Positions 53,050 to 62,640 of a stretch of DNA of 64,000 nucleotides are shown here, piece by piece. Below the pieces are notes generated by a model that was given only the letters and a program-made list of their open reading frames with translations, had not been told where the DNA came from and did not search any database. Numbering within the stretch: position 1 is the stretch's first letter; the number at the start of each line of letters is the position of its first letter. Both the position numbers and the translations under genes were made by a program. The stretch comes from Prosopocoilus inquinatus (Eukaryota; Arthropoda; Insecta; Coleoptera; Lucanidae), in NCBI GenBank assembly GCA_036172665.1, contig CM069876.1, positions 35,061,001 through 35,125,000 of the forward strand, given 5' to 3'.

Positions 53050-53720
53050 ACGTGATTAAATAAAGACTTGTACTGAATGTTCCACTTTAAAAGAGGAATA
53101 TAGTAAGGTTCACTAAATTAACGAGAATGGTCGAGTTGGTTTTCCAGAATTTATGGCAATTTCAGTTCGGACAAATTTATCAAATTTAAAGTGAAGGTTA
53201 TCGAATATCGCAGAGCTTCTTTCTTTTTGCTCCTCAAGCATCAGCCCAACAAAATTAGGGTGCAAGACTCAAGAGATTGATTAATTGAGTTTGGGTTGGG
53301 TTAGCTTTCGTAAGTGCTCCAAAACAGTATCAGATTGAAAATCGTTTCAAAGACTAGACAGACTGAGGAGATAAATTTAATAAATGACGGAGCAGTAGTC
53401 CAACATTTGGCTAAAATTACATAACAATCCGTAGGACCCAAGCACAAAATAAGACGTAGTGAAGATGAAGCAGAATGTGAAAAGGTTAGAGGGTGAGGAG
53501 TTGAAGGTGGGCAGACCAAAGATAAATCTTTGAAAAAAAAATGAGACCAAATAAATGTATTGAATGTTCGAGTTCAAAGGAGGCCATAAAAAGTTTCGCC
53601 AAGTCTTAACGACAATGGTCGAGAAGGTTTTCTTAAATGCCATCCATACTTTATGACAATTTCAATTCGGAGCTGTTGTACCAAATTTAGAGTGAATCTC
53701 GCAGAGTTTCCTTCTTCTTT
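53050..53720. repeat. Direct duplication, offset ~490 bp
   Basis: GAATGTTC-AAAGGAG, AACGA.AATGGTCGAG, TTTATG.CAATTTCA.TTCGGA and AAATTTA.AGTGAA occur at about 53075-53200 and again at 53565-53700, in the same order. Decayed copies of an unknown repeat. Confidence 0.5.
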
Positions 53721-53978
53721 CAGCATCAAAATTAGGGGCGCAAAATTGGTCGAAGATGTAGTCAAATATTTGGCTTTAAGTTGCCCAATACCCAAAGCCT
53801 ACACAGAACGTAGTGAAGATGACGCAGAATCAGAACGGTTGGAGACCTAGGAATCGAAGATGGAAATTTAGTAAAAGAAGACTCGTTCAAAAGTCAAATA
53901 CTCGTATCAAATAACTATATTCCTGCCTAAGGACACCTTTACTTCTTCGTTTGTTTAAACCTTAAGACAGGTATAAAC

Positions 53979-54796
53979 CTGAAGTGTCCAAACTACGGCC
54001 CGCGAGCCAGACCCGGACCGGCAAGTGATTTTATCCGGCCCGCGAAGGTTTTTGAAAAATATTGACTTTTCGCGAGAACGCGTTTGATTTTCAAAAATGT
54101 ATATCGAAAATTGAAAAAAAATCAAAGAACATATTTGATAGAATAACTTTTTTCTATCAAAAATGTATTACAAAATCCTTTTTTTTTAATAATAAAAATG
54201 AAAAAAAATATACACATAAAATGTTTGAATTCAAAGGAAATCCGGCTGTTTAAAAATCCATTTGACTGCAACGTTGCCGACGTTTCAAGTCAGTTTCAAA
54301 TGGAAATTATTGATCTTCAAGCTAACGATCAAAGATAGGATAAATACAAAGAAACTCGATTTTTACTAATTTTTGAATGCAAAAAAAGTATCCAAATTTA
54401 AAGCAATTTGCTTGTAAATTAATTTCTATGTTCGGGACTACCTATACGTGCAAGCAAACTTTTCCAAGATGAAGTATCTGAAATCAAAGTGCAGGGCAAA
54501 TTTATTGGATGATCATTTTGCATGTTTTAGATTTTAATCCTAAGTTTAAAGAAACTCTTAGGCAAAAAATACAGTTCCAATATTCCATTTAAAAGTTGCA
54601 TGAAATTATTCTCTTATTATGTATAATTTAATCATGTTTTTCAATTAAAGGTGTATCTGTAATTAACTGTAAAAAAATAAAATTCAATGCTGCCATAGTC
54701 GTAATGGGATTTTTCAATTCACGTATTCACGTGACCCGCCGCAAGTTGATTTAAATTCCAATGCGGTCCTTGCAGCAAAAAGTTTGGACAACCCTA
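53979..54796 (+). mobile_element. hAT element relic with exact 8-bp target duplications
   Basis: GTATAAAC flanks both ends exactly (53971-53978, 54797-54804). The ends are inverted: CTGAAGTGTCCAAACT and, read in reverse on the right, TAGGGTTGTCCAAACT. Inside, the plus strand carries the end of a hAT transposase in broken frames. QMEIIDLQANDQ (near 54300) and, after a frameshift, FGTTYTCKQTF then SKMKYLKSK and LLDDHF (54430-54530) are the C-terminal dimerisation motifs. Catalytic regions are missing, so it cannot move by itself. Confidence 0.78.
54240..54545 (+). pseudogene. hAT transposase C-terminal fragment, frameshifted
   Basis: Residues resembling DLQ-ND and FG-TY-C-Q-FS-MK--KSK-R--L-D-H are the conserved C-terminal block of hAT transposases of the GTF2I/ZBED-associated type. 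There is at least one frameshift (after TCKQTF) and in-frame stops. It lies inside the TIR element 53979-54796. Confidence 0.65.
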
Positions 54797-54804
54797 GTAT
54801 AAAC

Positions 54805-55670
54805 AAAGGAAAAAGTGAAGGTGAAGTCAAATTTCCAAAAGGATGGGGAGATACACACATATGTAGTGAAACCCACACCAGTTGCTATTTTTTTCTTTCT
54901 TTCATTATGGAAATGGTCAAGGCTTCTTTCACTCTGGAAATTATGAAGGCTCCTTTTTTATTATGCAAATAATTCGACCACGAATGAAACGGTATCAATA
55001 AGTAACAGGCAGGGTAATAGGGAATTTCAGCTCCACTCTTCATTCATCATAGTCTTTAAAAATTATTAGCTTTTATTAATTTATTCCGCTGGACTACAGT
55101 GGCCTTTCAAAGTACACTGAAAGGGAAATTCCAAACTAAACATGTTACTGGGATTCCATTTGAGAGAAAAAAAGACAAAAACCAATCCTCGCCTAAAATA
55201 AAGGCACCAGAAAGGAGGCAAACAGGGCAAAAAGGTTGAGATATCACCAAAGAGTAAATAAGCTTTTCCCCATTACTGTTTTTTTAATAAATCAGGTTGC
55301 ACTGCCCAAAGGATAGGCAGAAGGAAGTAGTAAAAGTGGAGTCAAATTGGGAAAGGATGGAGATTGCTATTTTCTTCTTCATTCATTATAGAAATGACGA
55401 AGGCTTCTTTCATTATGGATATGATGCACGCTTCTTTCATTATGCAAATAATTCGACCACGAATGGAACGGTATCAACAAGAAAAGGAAAATAGGGAATT
55501 CAGCTCCACCCTTCAACCTTTATACTTTCTGGGTTCTCAACTGAGAATATCAAGGCAAAGGGCAACACTCCTGTGGAATAAAGGTATCAGGAAGAAGGCA
55601 AACAAGGCAAAAAGGTTGGAGACATCATAAAATAGTAGTTAGGTTTTTGTCCATCACTGTTTCTTTGTAA
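54805..55670. repeat. Direct duplication, offset ~500 bp
   Basis: AAGGCTTCTTTCA, TATGCAAATAATTCGACCACGAATG (key parts CAAATAATTCG and ACCACGAATG), CGGTATCAA and AGGGAATT.CAGCTCCAC occur at 54915-55035 and again at 55395-55510; CAGAAAGGAGGCAAACA and AGGAAGAAGGCAAACA with AAAAGGTTG.AGA also recur (55208, 55590). Two decayed copies of one repeat. Confidence 0.6.
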
Positions 55671-55757
55671 TATAATATAAATGGGGCGTATCCGAACTAC
55701 CACCACACACAGTACATAATTAAAAATCGCAGATATTCTAAAAACCGAAGACACTAA

Positions 55758-56008
55758 TTAAACTTTCTCTGAGCGCATGGCCGAGTGCACCGTGTACATG
55801 TGGACGTTCATGTTGTGCCTGTGCTTGAACACTTTCTGACAGAGGGGGCACTTTTCCGAGCCTTCTTTGTGGCACTCGTACCGCACGTGCCTGAGCATCG
55901 TGCTCTTGTAGTTGTACAGTTTTGAACAATTGGGGCACTTGAACATCCCCGATGAGGTACACGGAAAGGCTGAGGCCATCCTGGAGCGGCGCGCGTTCGA
56001 GCGCAACA
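55758..56008 (-). CDS. lola: lola alternative 3'-terminal exon T37 (finger pair, Arg/Ser linker)
   Basis: The acceptor is GTTTCAG (CT at 56009-56010) and the split bases are TG, the only exon starting with T; the junction residue would be Val if the constant exon ends in G. It encodes 82 residues. The linker LRSNARRSRMASAFP..GMFK is long (about 24) and basic at its start. Knuckle 1 is CPNC-X12-HVRYEC; finger 2 is CPLC-X12-HMYTVH. The turn is ECHKEGSEKC. The tail is SAMRSEKV. Confidence 0.86.
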
Positions 56009-56373
56009 CTGAAACGAAAATATTTCAGTTTCATCTGGGAACGCTAAAGGACGAAAAGAAAAGATTAACGTAGTACACAAAACGAATGGGGTTAAACAAC
56101 TGATTTAATTCAATTTAAAAATACGCTATGCGATACTATAAAATGGTTTATTGGGTTGGGTACTAACGGCAGTAGACACAATGGAGTGTTTGTCATCACA
56201 TCTCATAAACAAGGTCGAGACGTAGTTGGCAAAATTGCCCTCCATTCTGCAGAGCGGACAACGTTAACGGTGGAATGGAGTACGCATTTATCCAACCATG
56301 TCTCGACCTTGCGCAAAAATTAAGAAATTAAGTGAACTTAATATAACAATGGAAAAGTTCTGTTTAGTTTAGT
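56009..56373. other. Inter-exon stretch T38-T37 with a foldback
   Basis: No gene. AATAAA for T38 is at 56147-56152 and a foldback lies at 56213-56314. Confidence 0.45.
56213..56314. repeat. Short foldback element
   Basis: AAGGTCGAGACGTAGTTGG and CCAACCATGTCTCGACCTT are inverted 19-bp arms with one mismatch; CTCCATTC / GAATGGAG is inverted inside. It lies in the 3' UTR/flank of T38 and beyond its likely poly(A) signal on the coding side. Confidence 0.55.
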
Positions 56374-56594
56374 TTATGAGGAAGACGAATCGTTGACGCC
56401 GTGCAATTTCACGTGCTCCTTGTACAAGTCTTTCCTTTTAAACTTTCTGGAGCAAACCGAGCAAACGTGCTTGGGAGCAATCCCACATTCGTGATTGATG
56501 TGCCTGCTCACAGAACTCTGGTTTCTGTACGCTTTCTTACATTGAAGGCACATGTATTTAAAATCGTCCAGACGTACATATTTCTGAGGTCGCC
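56374..56594 (-). CDS. lola: lola alternative 3'-terminal exon T38 (finger pair, HX3H)
   Basis: It follows GTTTCAG (CT at 56595-56596), split bases GG, and encodes 72 residues to TAA, visible only from the acceptor. The linker RPQKYVRLDDFKYM is basic then acidic. Knuckle 1 is CLQC-X12-HINHEC; finger 2 is CSVC-X12-HVKLH (HX3H). The turn is ECGIAPKHVC, like T2. The tail GVNDSSSS is Ser-rich. AATAAA is about 221 nt past the stop. Confidence 0.87.
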
Positions 56595-57275
56595 CTGAAA
56601 CAATAACGTGTTTTAAAATTTATATAAGAGGGTTCTTGACGTAGGAGGATGGAAATGTGTTGGTGGACAATTCCATTACCCCATGACAGTAAAAACCATG
56701 CGCAGTAACCTCTCTTGATCTGTCCCCCATCACCCCCTCGATAAAAAGAGGTTATGTACATACAGGAAAAGTTTATTTCCTCTTGCGTTACGGAATACGG
56801 TGCGGTACTTTGCTTGAAGAAATTACGAAACAGCCTGTATAATATACAGTATTTTTTTGCGTTGGTTTGGTTACGAATTTCCACATTTAGATTTAAATAA
56901 ATAAATAAAATAAAATTCACTTAAGTGATTGTACTTAACACAAACTCGTTTATTTAATTTTTAAATCTTTAACTAGGAGGTATTTAGTAAGTGATTTGAC
57001 AAAAAGTTGCTCTGGTTTGGTGGTTCTCTTGAAAACCCGTTACTGCAACCGTACACCTTACCTGAGGTCTAAATAGCTACATCTGAGGTCTAAATAGTTA
57101 CATAATTTTAAGTCAGTAAATTAGTTTTGGTCAATACACGTGCAGAGGTCGAAAAGGAATCAATCCATAAGTGAACCAATAAGCGTCCAGTCTTCTAACT
57201 AGTCGGACTGCAGCCAGAACGAATCTTGTCAAAGTAAGTAAATTAACACACAAATGAAATAATCGATTGGAGATT
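56595..57275. other. Inter-exon stretch T39-T38, no gene
   Basis: AT-rich. CTGAGGTCTAAATAG-TACAT repeats twice near 57061 and 57082. No frame supported. Confidence 0.4.
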
Positions 57276-57487
57276 CTAAAATTTATTTAATATAGAGAAG
57301 TCCAAGTTTTTGCTTTGGTGCACGCCGATGATGTGCCTTTTCAAGTTGCTGTTTCTTTTCGACTTGTAGGAGCAACTCGGGTAAGTACACTTGAACGCCG
57401 GTTCTTTCCCGCAATCGTACTTCATGTGTACGTACAAGGACTGATCCTGTTTGTATTCCTTGCCGCATTTGGCGCAGGAGAAACGGC
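57276..57487 (-). CDS. lola: lola alternative 3'-terminal exon T39 (finger pair, CX4C)
   Basis: The acceptor is TTTTTAG (CT at 57488-57489), split bases GC; 69 residues. Knuckle 1 starts four residues in, CAKC-X12-HMKYDC (Asp for Glu). Finger 2 is CTYPSC-X12-HIIGVH, with DCGKEPAFKC between. The tail QSKNLDFSILNKF is 13 residues. AATAAA overlaps the last codons, which could mean very early polyadenylation unless another signal is used. Confidence 0.88.
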
Positions 57488-58373
57488 CTAAAAACAAAGA
57501 AAAAAAATCAGAGGGGGTTTACGTATTCATCTCACCTTCCCAACTTCCCCGAAGCGATTAGGGAAAGTCCCAAAAAATGGATTTCTCAGACATAATTTAT
57601 AACTTACAGCGTGCTCTAGAGCACTCTCAGATTATTCACATCTTGCTTTAATCTCATGTAAAAACAAGGGGTGGAGGTACTCTGAGAGTGGTCTGGAGTA
57701 ATGAATTGAAAACGTTGTTAGTTTTCGAAATAAAAAATCAGAGACTACTGGGGATTGTAAGACTAACAGGTGTCCTAATTCAACAGTTGGCAAAACATGA
57801 AAATAGCTTCTGGAGGTTTGAGGACATTTGCGGAAAATATAAATAATTAAAAAAAAAACTTAGATACGGATAACATAATTATAATAATGGTGCAAGAGGA
57901 TACTTGAATCGAAAATAGAAGAATGTGAATGCAAATCGCTGAAGACAAAGAAGACAAGTTTTCAAAATTGGAGACGATTGCCCTAAAGAGTGAGACAGTG
58001 CTCCTCCCTTCGCCACCCCATCATTTTTTAAATACTTTTATCCCATGAAAACTTTTATTTTTGCTTTCATTTTATACTATATGATGAAAGCAAAAGATTG
58101 AATTGGTTCGATCACTTAGAATGGATTAGAACTAGATTCTTCAAGGACAAAAAGACATATCACAGGAAATGAAGGTGTCAAATAGACTCTGAAATGGTGG
58201 CGACACGTCTATCAACAGAAACAAGCGAAATAGATGAAGATTCGAAATGGTTCGCAATACTAAAAAGAAGGGGCGCTTGTACTCCCTTCAATCTAACTGC
58301 GCACTCAAAAAAAATAATACGAAACAAATAAACAAAAGTGTTTTATTTCTAAACAACGTCCTAACAAAAACTT
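57488..58373. other. Inter-exon stretch T40-T39, no gene
   Basis: Contains a weak inverted pair (AGAGCACTCTCAG near 57617 and CTGAGAGTGGTCTGGAG near 57680). AATAAA for T40 is at 58342-58347. No frame supported. Confidence 0.4.
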
Positions 58374-58582
58374 TCATGATTTCTTCCTCTTTCCCGGCGC
58401 TTTGTTTATGACATGGGCGACCGAAATGTGCTGCAGGATGTCCCTTTTGTTGCTGAACATTTCCTGGCACACCGGGCAAGACGCTCTTGTATTCTTGACG
58501 CACCCCTCTTTAATGTGCCGCAAGACGGGCTTCTTGGTCCTGTACACTTTGCCGCAGCGTCCACAAGCATGCACTCGAAAAT
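58374..58582 (-). CDS. lola: lola alternative 3'-terminal exon T40 (finger pair, divergent turn)
   Basis: It begins after CTTACAG (CT at 58583-58584), split bases AT; 68 residues. The linker is FRVHA. Knuckle 1 is CGRC-X12-HIKEGC, with Gly before the last Cys. Finger 2 is CPVC-X12-HISVAH. The turn CVKNTRASC has no Gly and no Pro, the most divergent in the array. The tail INKAPGKRKKS is basic and could add nuclear targeting (inference). AATAAA lies 26 nt past the stop. Confidence 0.86.
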
Positions 58583-59327
58583 CTGTAAGAAGACGTCGGA
58601 GTCAGGTTTATGAGAGAAGGAGGTTTGAGGCGAGTTTGGAATCGAAACTTACATACTAAGAGTCTCCTTGCCGGGCTCGTACTAAAAAAAGAAGAAAAAA
58701 ATGATGAGAACGTGATAAAGAAAACACAATGGTGCCAGATTCGCAAATTATTTATTGTGTATAGCTCACACATCCTTCTTAAGAACTAATTTACTATTTA
58801 CACAAGCAAAAACAAATACAAAAAAAAATTATACGCGAGATGTATCTACTAAATAGCATAAATCTTGACTGCAAGTGAAAGTACGAATTTACTTAACCGA
58901 GAACGAACGCTGATAACCAACACCAAAGCTTTGGTTAATTATAAAAAAAGAAGCAACAGATGCGATGATTTCCGTAAACTGCAAATAAGACAATAGTATA
59001 GTACAGGTTGATGATCACGTGATTTTTCATTCCCCCTAATTTAAGAGTACACGAGATTTCCAAACATGTTTAGCCGCTCTGTACTTTCAGTACCTATAAA
59101 ACAGTTAAATACGAAAGAAAAAAAAACAGAAACGTGAGGATCAAAAGAAAATTAATTATTATTGGCAACTACCAGCAAACTTGTTTTTTCTTTTTCTTCT
59201 TCTTCTTCTTCTTAGGCAAAATGTCATTTTAACGATGAGTTTTATCCATCGAACTAAGAAAAACTATGTATATACACCAAGGAGCAAAACTAATGAGACC
59301 GAACATCTTAAATAATTTTGTGTCTAA
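58583..59327. other. Inter-exon stretch T41-T40, no gene
   Basis: AT-rich with a CTT microsatellite near 59188-59212. No frame, repeat family or RNA gene that I can support. Confidence 0.4.
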
Positions 59328-59707
59328 CTAATTCGACGCGCTGCTGCTGTCCATCTCCAAAGAACACCTCATTTTAGGTTTCAATACAAACGGTAGCTTG
59401 TGCACCATCCGGACGTGTTGGAGCATCCTCGAGTTCATCTTGGCCTTGTACGGACACTCTAAAACAGGACAGCTTATGGTGGCGGACTTCTTGCATTCGT
59501 ACCTCAAGTGGCGTTTCATCGAGCTGAAGACTTTGTACGACCTATCGCAGGTCTGGCATACGAACTGATTCTTCTCGTAGGTATATCCAGTGATTATGGG
59601 TTTGTCCATCCTTCCGCATTCATACTTGATGTGCCTCGTAAGAGAACCTCGAACCTTGTAGGTTTTGTTACAGCACGGGCAAGCATGGACGCCGTCATCA
59701 CTCATAT
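59328..59707 (-). CDS. lola: lola alternative 3'-terminal exon T41 with three zinc fingers
   Basis: The acceptor is GTTTTAG (CT at 59708-59709), split bases AT; 125 residues, the longest exon. It has three zinc units: CPCC-X12-HIKYEC, then CQTC-X12-HLRYEC (both C2HC), then CPVLEC-X12-HVRMVH (C2H2). A 20-residue linker (GRMDKPIITGYTYEKNQF) separates the two knuckles. The tail is long (24) and ends SSSASN. No internal acceptor in the right phase is seen before the second knuckle. It is the exon nearest the constant region in this window. It looks like a normal pair with an added N-terminal knuckle. Confidence 0.88.
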
Positions 59708-60858
59708 CTAAAACATATTTGAAATTAGCCGGCGAATTTCATTACCGCTTCTAACTTAATTTTTAACTGCACGTGACTGTATACAGACATTTCTTACTGG
59801 GTTTTTAAGGGTTTTGGGACTCAGTCTTCAGCAAAAAATGTCATGGGAATGGGACTCACGAGGGAAAATCGGGGAACACGTTGTGGTCCCTTGTCATTTT
59901 TGGACTCCCAGGAGAAAAATTCATATCACCCGGAGAGTTTGTTTCACCTACAAACAATGTCCTAACAGGAATTCTCACCACCACCTCTTGCTGTAGAAAA
60001 CCCCTAGAGATGCTACAGAAGTTCTAACTTAACAAACAACTGTTTTGTTCTCCAGAATGAAAATCCACCACAGTGTCTCTGTTGGAAACCTGGATTATTT
60101 CTTTTTTGGAACAAAAAAAAAACATCCCTTTGTTCGCGATTTAATGTTGTAAAGCTCTTTTGGTTCGCCAAAATCAAAACCCATATGAAAAGATATTATT
60201 TTTTAACGGCCAGAAACGTGCAGTTGCCATGAAACAAAAACACAAAGAAACATCTCTACCGTTCAATTTCCTATTCGTCCAAAGATCCGTTTCCCAAAAT
60301 TAAAATGTCGATGAAAGGACGTTATTACAGTAATTTGGCCCATTTGGGGCCTCTTGATAATGTCCAATATATTGTGGCGACTATTTGGCACAAAAGAATA
60401 TCTCCCTCAACCTAAGGGGGCAAATTTATTCTCTACCTTTTTACTGCTTTTGAAAACATGCAAATATTTTACGGTTTGGCTTCCCCTTAGGGCTTGCCCA
60501 ATGATGCGCTGAGAAGAAGGTTTGTTTACCTTTTCTTTTTAAAATAAAAAAAGTGATCCAGAAAAATTTGCAAAAATAAAAATTACATTTTCTGATGCGG
60601 ATCTGAGCCTTCCTGGTTATTCCATACCAAAATGCAAACGATAGGACAACGTTTTGGCACTGTTCAAGATGCACAATCTCTTTAATCTCCAATGCCTCAA
60701 AAATATTCCTTCCCTTCTCTACCCCTTCTGCAAAGCTGACTTAGCACCGTGAGACTTTCTATTTATTATAAAACGTATCTATTATAAAACGTATCATTTG
60801 GACCTGCTAAAAAACGTTCAGGTTAGCTGTGAAAAAGAGTTTCTAGCAACTGGAGGAG

Positions 60859-60915
60859 AATTGGATTTAACCTCCTAACCACAAAAAGCGTGCGGTTAGG
60901 AGGTTATATCCAATT
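60859..60915. repeat. Palindromic repeat, same family as 9258-9319
   Basis: AATTGGATTTAACCTCCTAACC faces GGTTAGGAGGTTATATCCAATT (shown by their ends) around a 13-bp loop. The following CAGTCTCCAATACATT also matches the 9.3-kb copy. Confidence 0.65.
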
Positions 60916-62234
60916 ATTTGTACTACAAACCGCAGTCTCCAATACATTTTAAAATTGGAGGAGAACAAAATCGTTCCAGATGTGGAGCGTTACAACCGCC
61001 ACAACGCCAAGAAAGGAAACTTACATGTAACATGTCACTTTGGAATACGCCATAACATAATTGCTTGACTAAGACTAAGGACATTTCTGGCTTTGCCACG
61101 ACTATGCGTACAATGCGTACTATTCACTGGTCCTCGTACTGTGTAACCTTAGTAAAGCCCAAAATTATCCTAAGTCTAGTTATGACTTCACAGACCACGA
61201 TAGGAAACAACAAACAAGCGATTTGGAGTCCAAAGAAATATTTACATATTTAACCTAACTGTTTTTAGCCTCTTCATTGTGGAAGTAAAATACATACATA
61301 TACTCTGGCCACCGAAGGAACGGAGTAATAAAACTACATGAAGTACACGTGATTGTCGTTTCTGTGAGAAGCAAGTATGGACAGATTTACACCAGTGTAC
61401 AGTGTCTGTCAGTCTGTAGTCGTTGGTTACAGCGTGCTAGTGTATGTGTTAAATGTTACAAATAACATGAAAAGAGAATTTTCATGATCAATTCGTTTCT
61501 TCGGAGGCCGGTAGTATAGTTATTTAAAACAACTTCAGTATTGCAATAAAGAAACGGTTTCCCAAAAAAAAACCGTTCCTCCGCTTACCCCATGGTTCAA
61601 ATTTGGCGGAATTAGACTAGTTTCTTTCCCAAAACCAAAACTTGTCTCCACGCGAGCGACTCTTCTGCCCACAAAACAAAATCCAAATGAAGAAAAACAC
61701 CAATTTAGAATTACCGGAAGCGTTGAGTCTGTACGAAACCGGAATTCTGTACCGAAAGATTTGGTAATTTTATATTTAAAAACATGCAATTTTTAAATAA
61801 TTTTGAAACACAACGAGTCTGAGTACAATCGTAAAGCAAAGCGACCCACTTATGTTAAAAAAGAAATGTTTCGATATTCATGTAACAGACGGATATTTTT
61901 AGGGTTGAATTAATTGCATTGCAATACTAAATTTGTTTTCATTCTTACACGGACAGCTGGAACTGCCAGGAGCATGTTCATAACAAAAAAAAACTCGAAG
62001 CCTTTCTAATTGCGGCTTTCTCGTGATGGTTCTAGGACTGTTCTTATGACAACCAAAACAAGCCTTCCGTAATACAAGAGAAACAGTGAGTAAATAATCA
62101 AGCTGCTCACACTGGCTCACACAAACGCACACGATGTTGAGAGAAATTCCGGAAAGCTGGCTGGCATGACATTATATTTATTTTAGAAAAATTTTGTGCA
62201 AATCGTTTTTGATTGCAGTGAGAACCTCGAGCAG

Positions 62235-62284
62235 CCTCTGGACAGCTGTTTCAGCCCTGCTTGGGGCTTCTTCAGCAGAAACGT
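62235..62284 (-). ncRNA. Candidate type I hammerhead ribozyme
   Basis: On the minus strand: CGUUUCUG, CUGAAGA, AGCCC-CAAGC-AGGGCU, GAA, ACAGCUGU, C, CAGAGGC. Stem I pairs CUUUGC-type bases over seven positions with two G-U pairs; stem II has five pairs; stem III is ACAG/CUGU. The cleavage triplet is GUC, the most active type. Confidence 0.68.
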
Positions 62285-62590
62285 AGCTCGACATTCCCAC
62301 TGCAGACCAGAAACGACTTGCCCAATTTATTCGCAAATGCGATGTAAGAATGATGAACATATAAAATAGCGACATTTTACTATCGCTTTTTGACCTAACA
62401 TTGCAGTAGGATAGACAAATTGAAGCGGGATTTGCTCCTAATGAGTCCCCCATGCAAGGCGGCCATGCTTGCTGTCAAAGCATAATGAAAGATTTTAGAA
62501 AAATTTTGTGCAAATCGTTTTTGATTGCAGTGAGAACCTCGAGCAGCCTCTGGACAGCTGTTTTTGGTCTGCAGTGGGAATGTCGAGCTA

Positions 62591-62640
62591 CGTTTCTGCT
62601 GAAGAAGCCCCAAGCAGGGCTGAAACAGCTGTCCAGAGGC
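62591..62640 (+). ncRNA. Candidate type I hammerhead ribozyme (palindrome loop)
   Basis: Stem I 5' strand CGUUUCUG (62591-62598), CUGAAGA (62599-62605), stem II AGCCC/GGGCU, GAA, stem III ACAGCUGU, C17 at 62633, stem I 3' strand CAGAGGC (62634-62640). Every conserved hammerhead base is present and the order is that of type I, open at stem I. This form is known from Penelope-like elements and metazoan retrozymes. Confidence 0.7.

Larger units (their letters stand above)
50888..55757. other. 4.9-kb inter-exon gap T37-T36, repeat-rich
   Basis: No lola-type exon. Holds the foldback at 51551-51702, the hammerhead repeat copy at 51880-52090, direct duplications at 53050-53720 and 54805-55670, and an hAT relic at 53979-54796. 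Other parts are AT-rich with no supportable feature. Confidence 0.5.
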
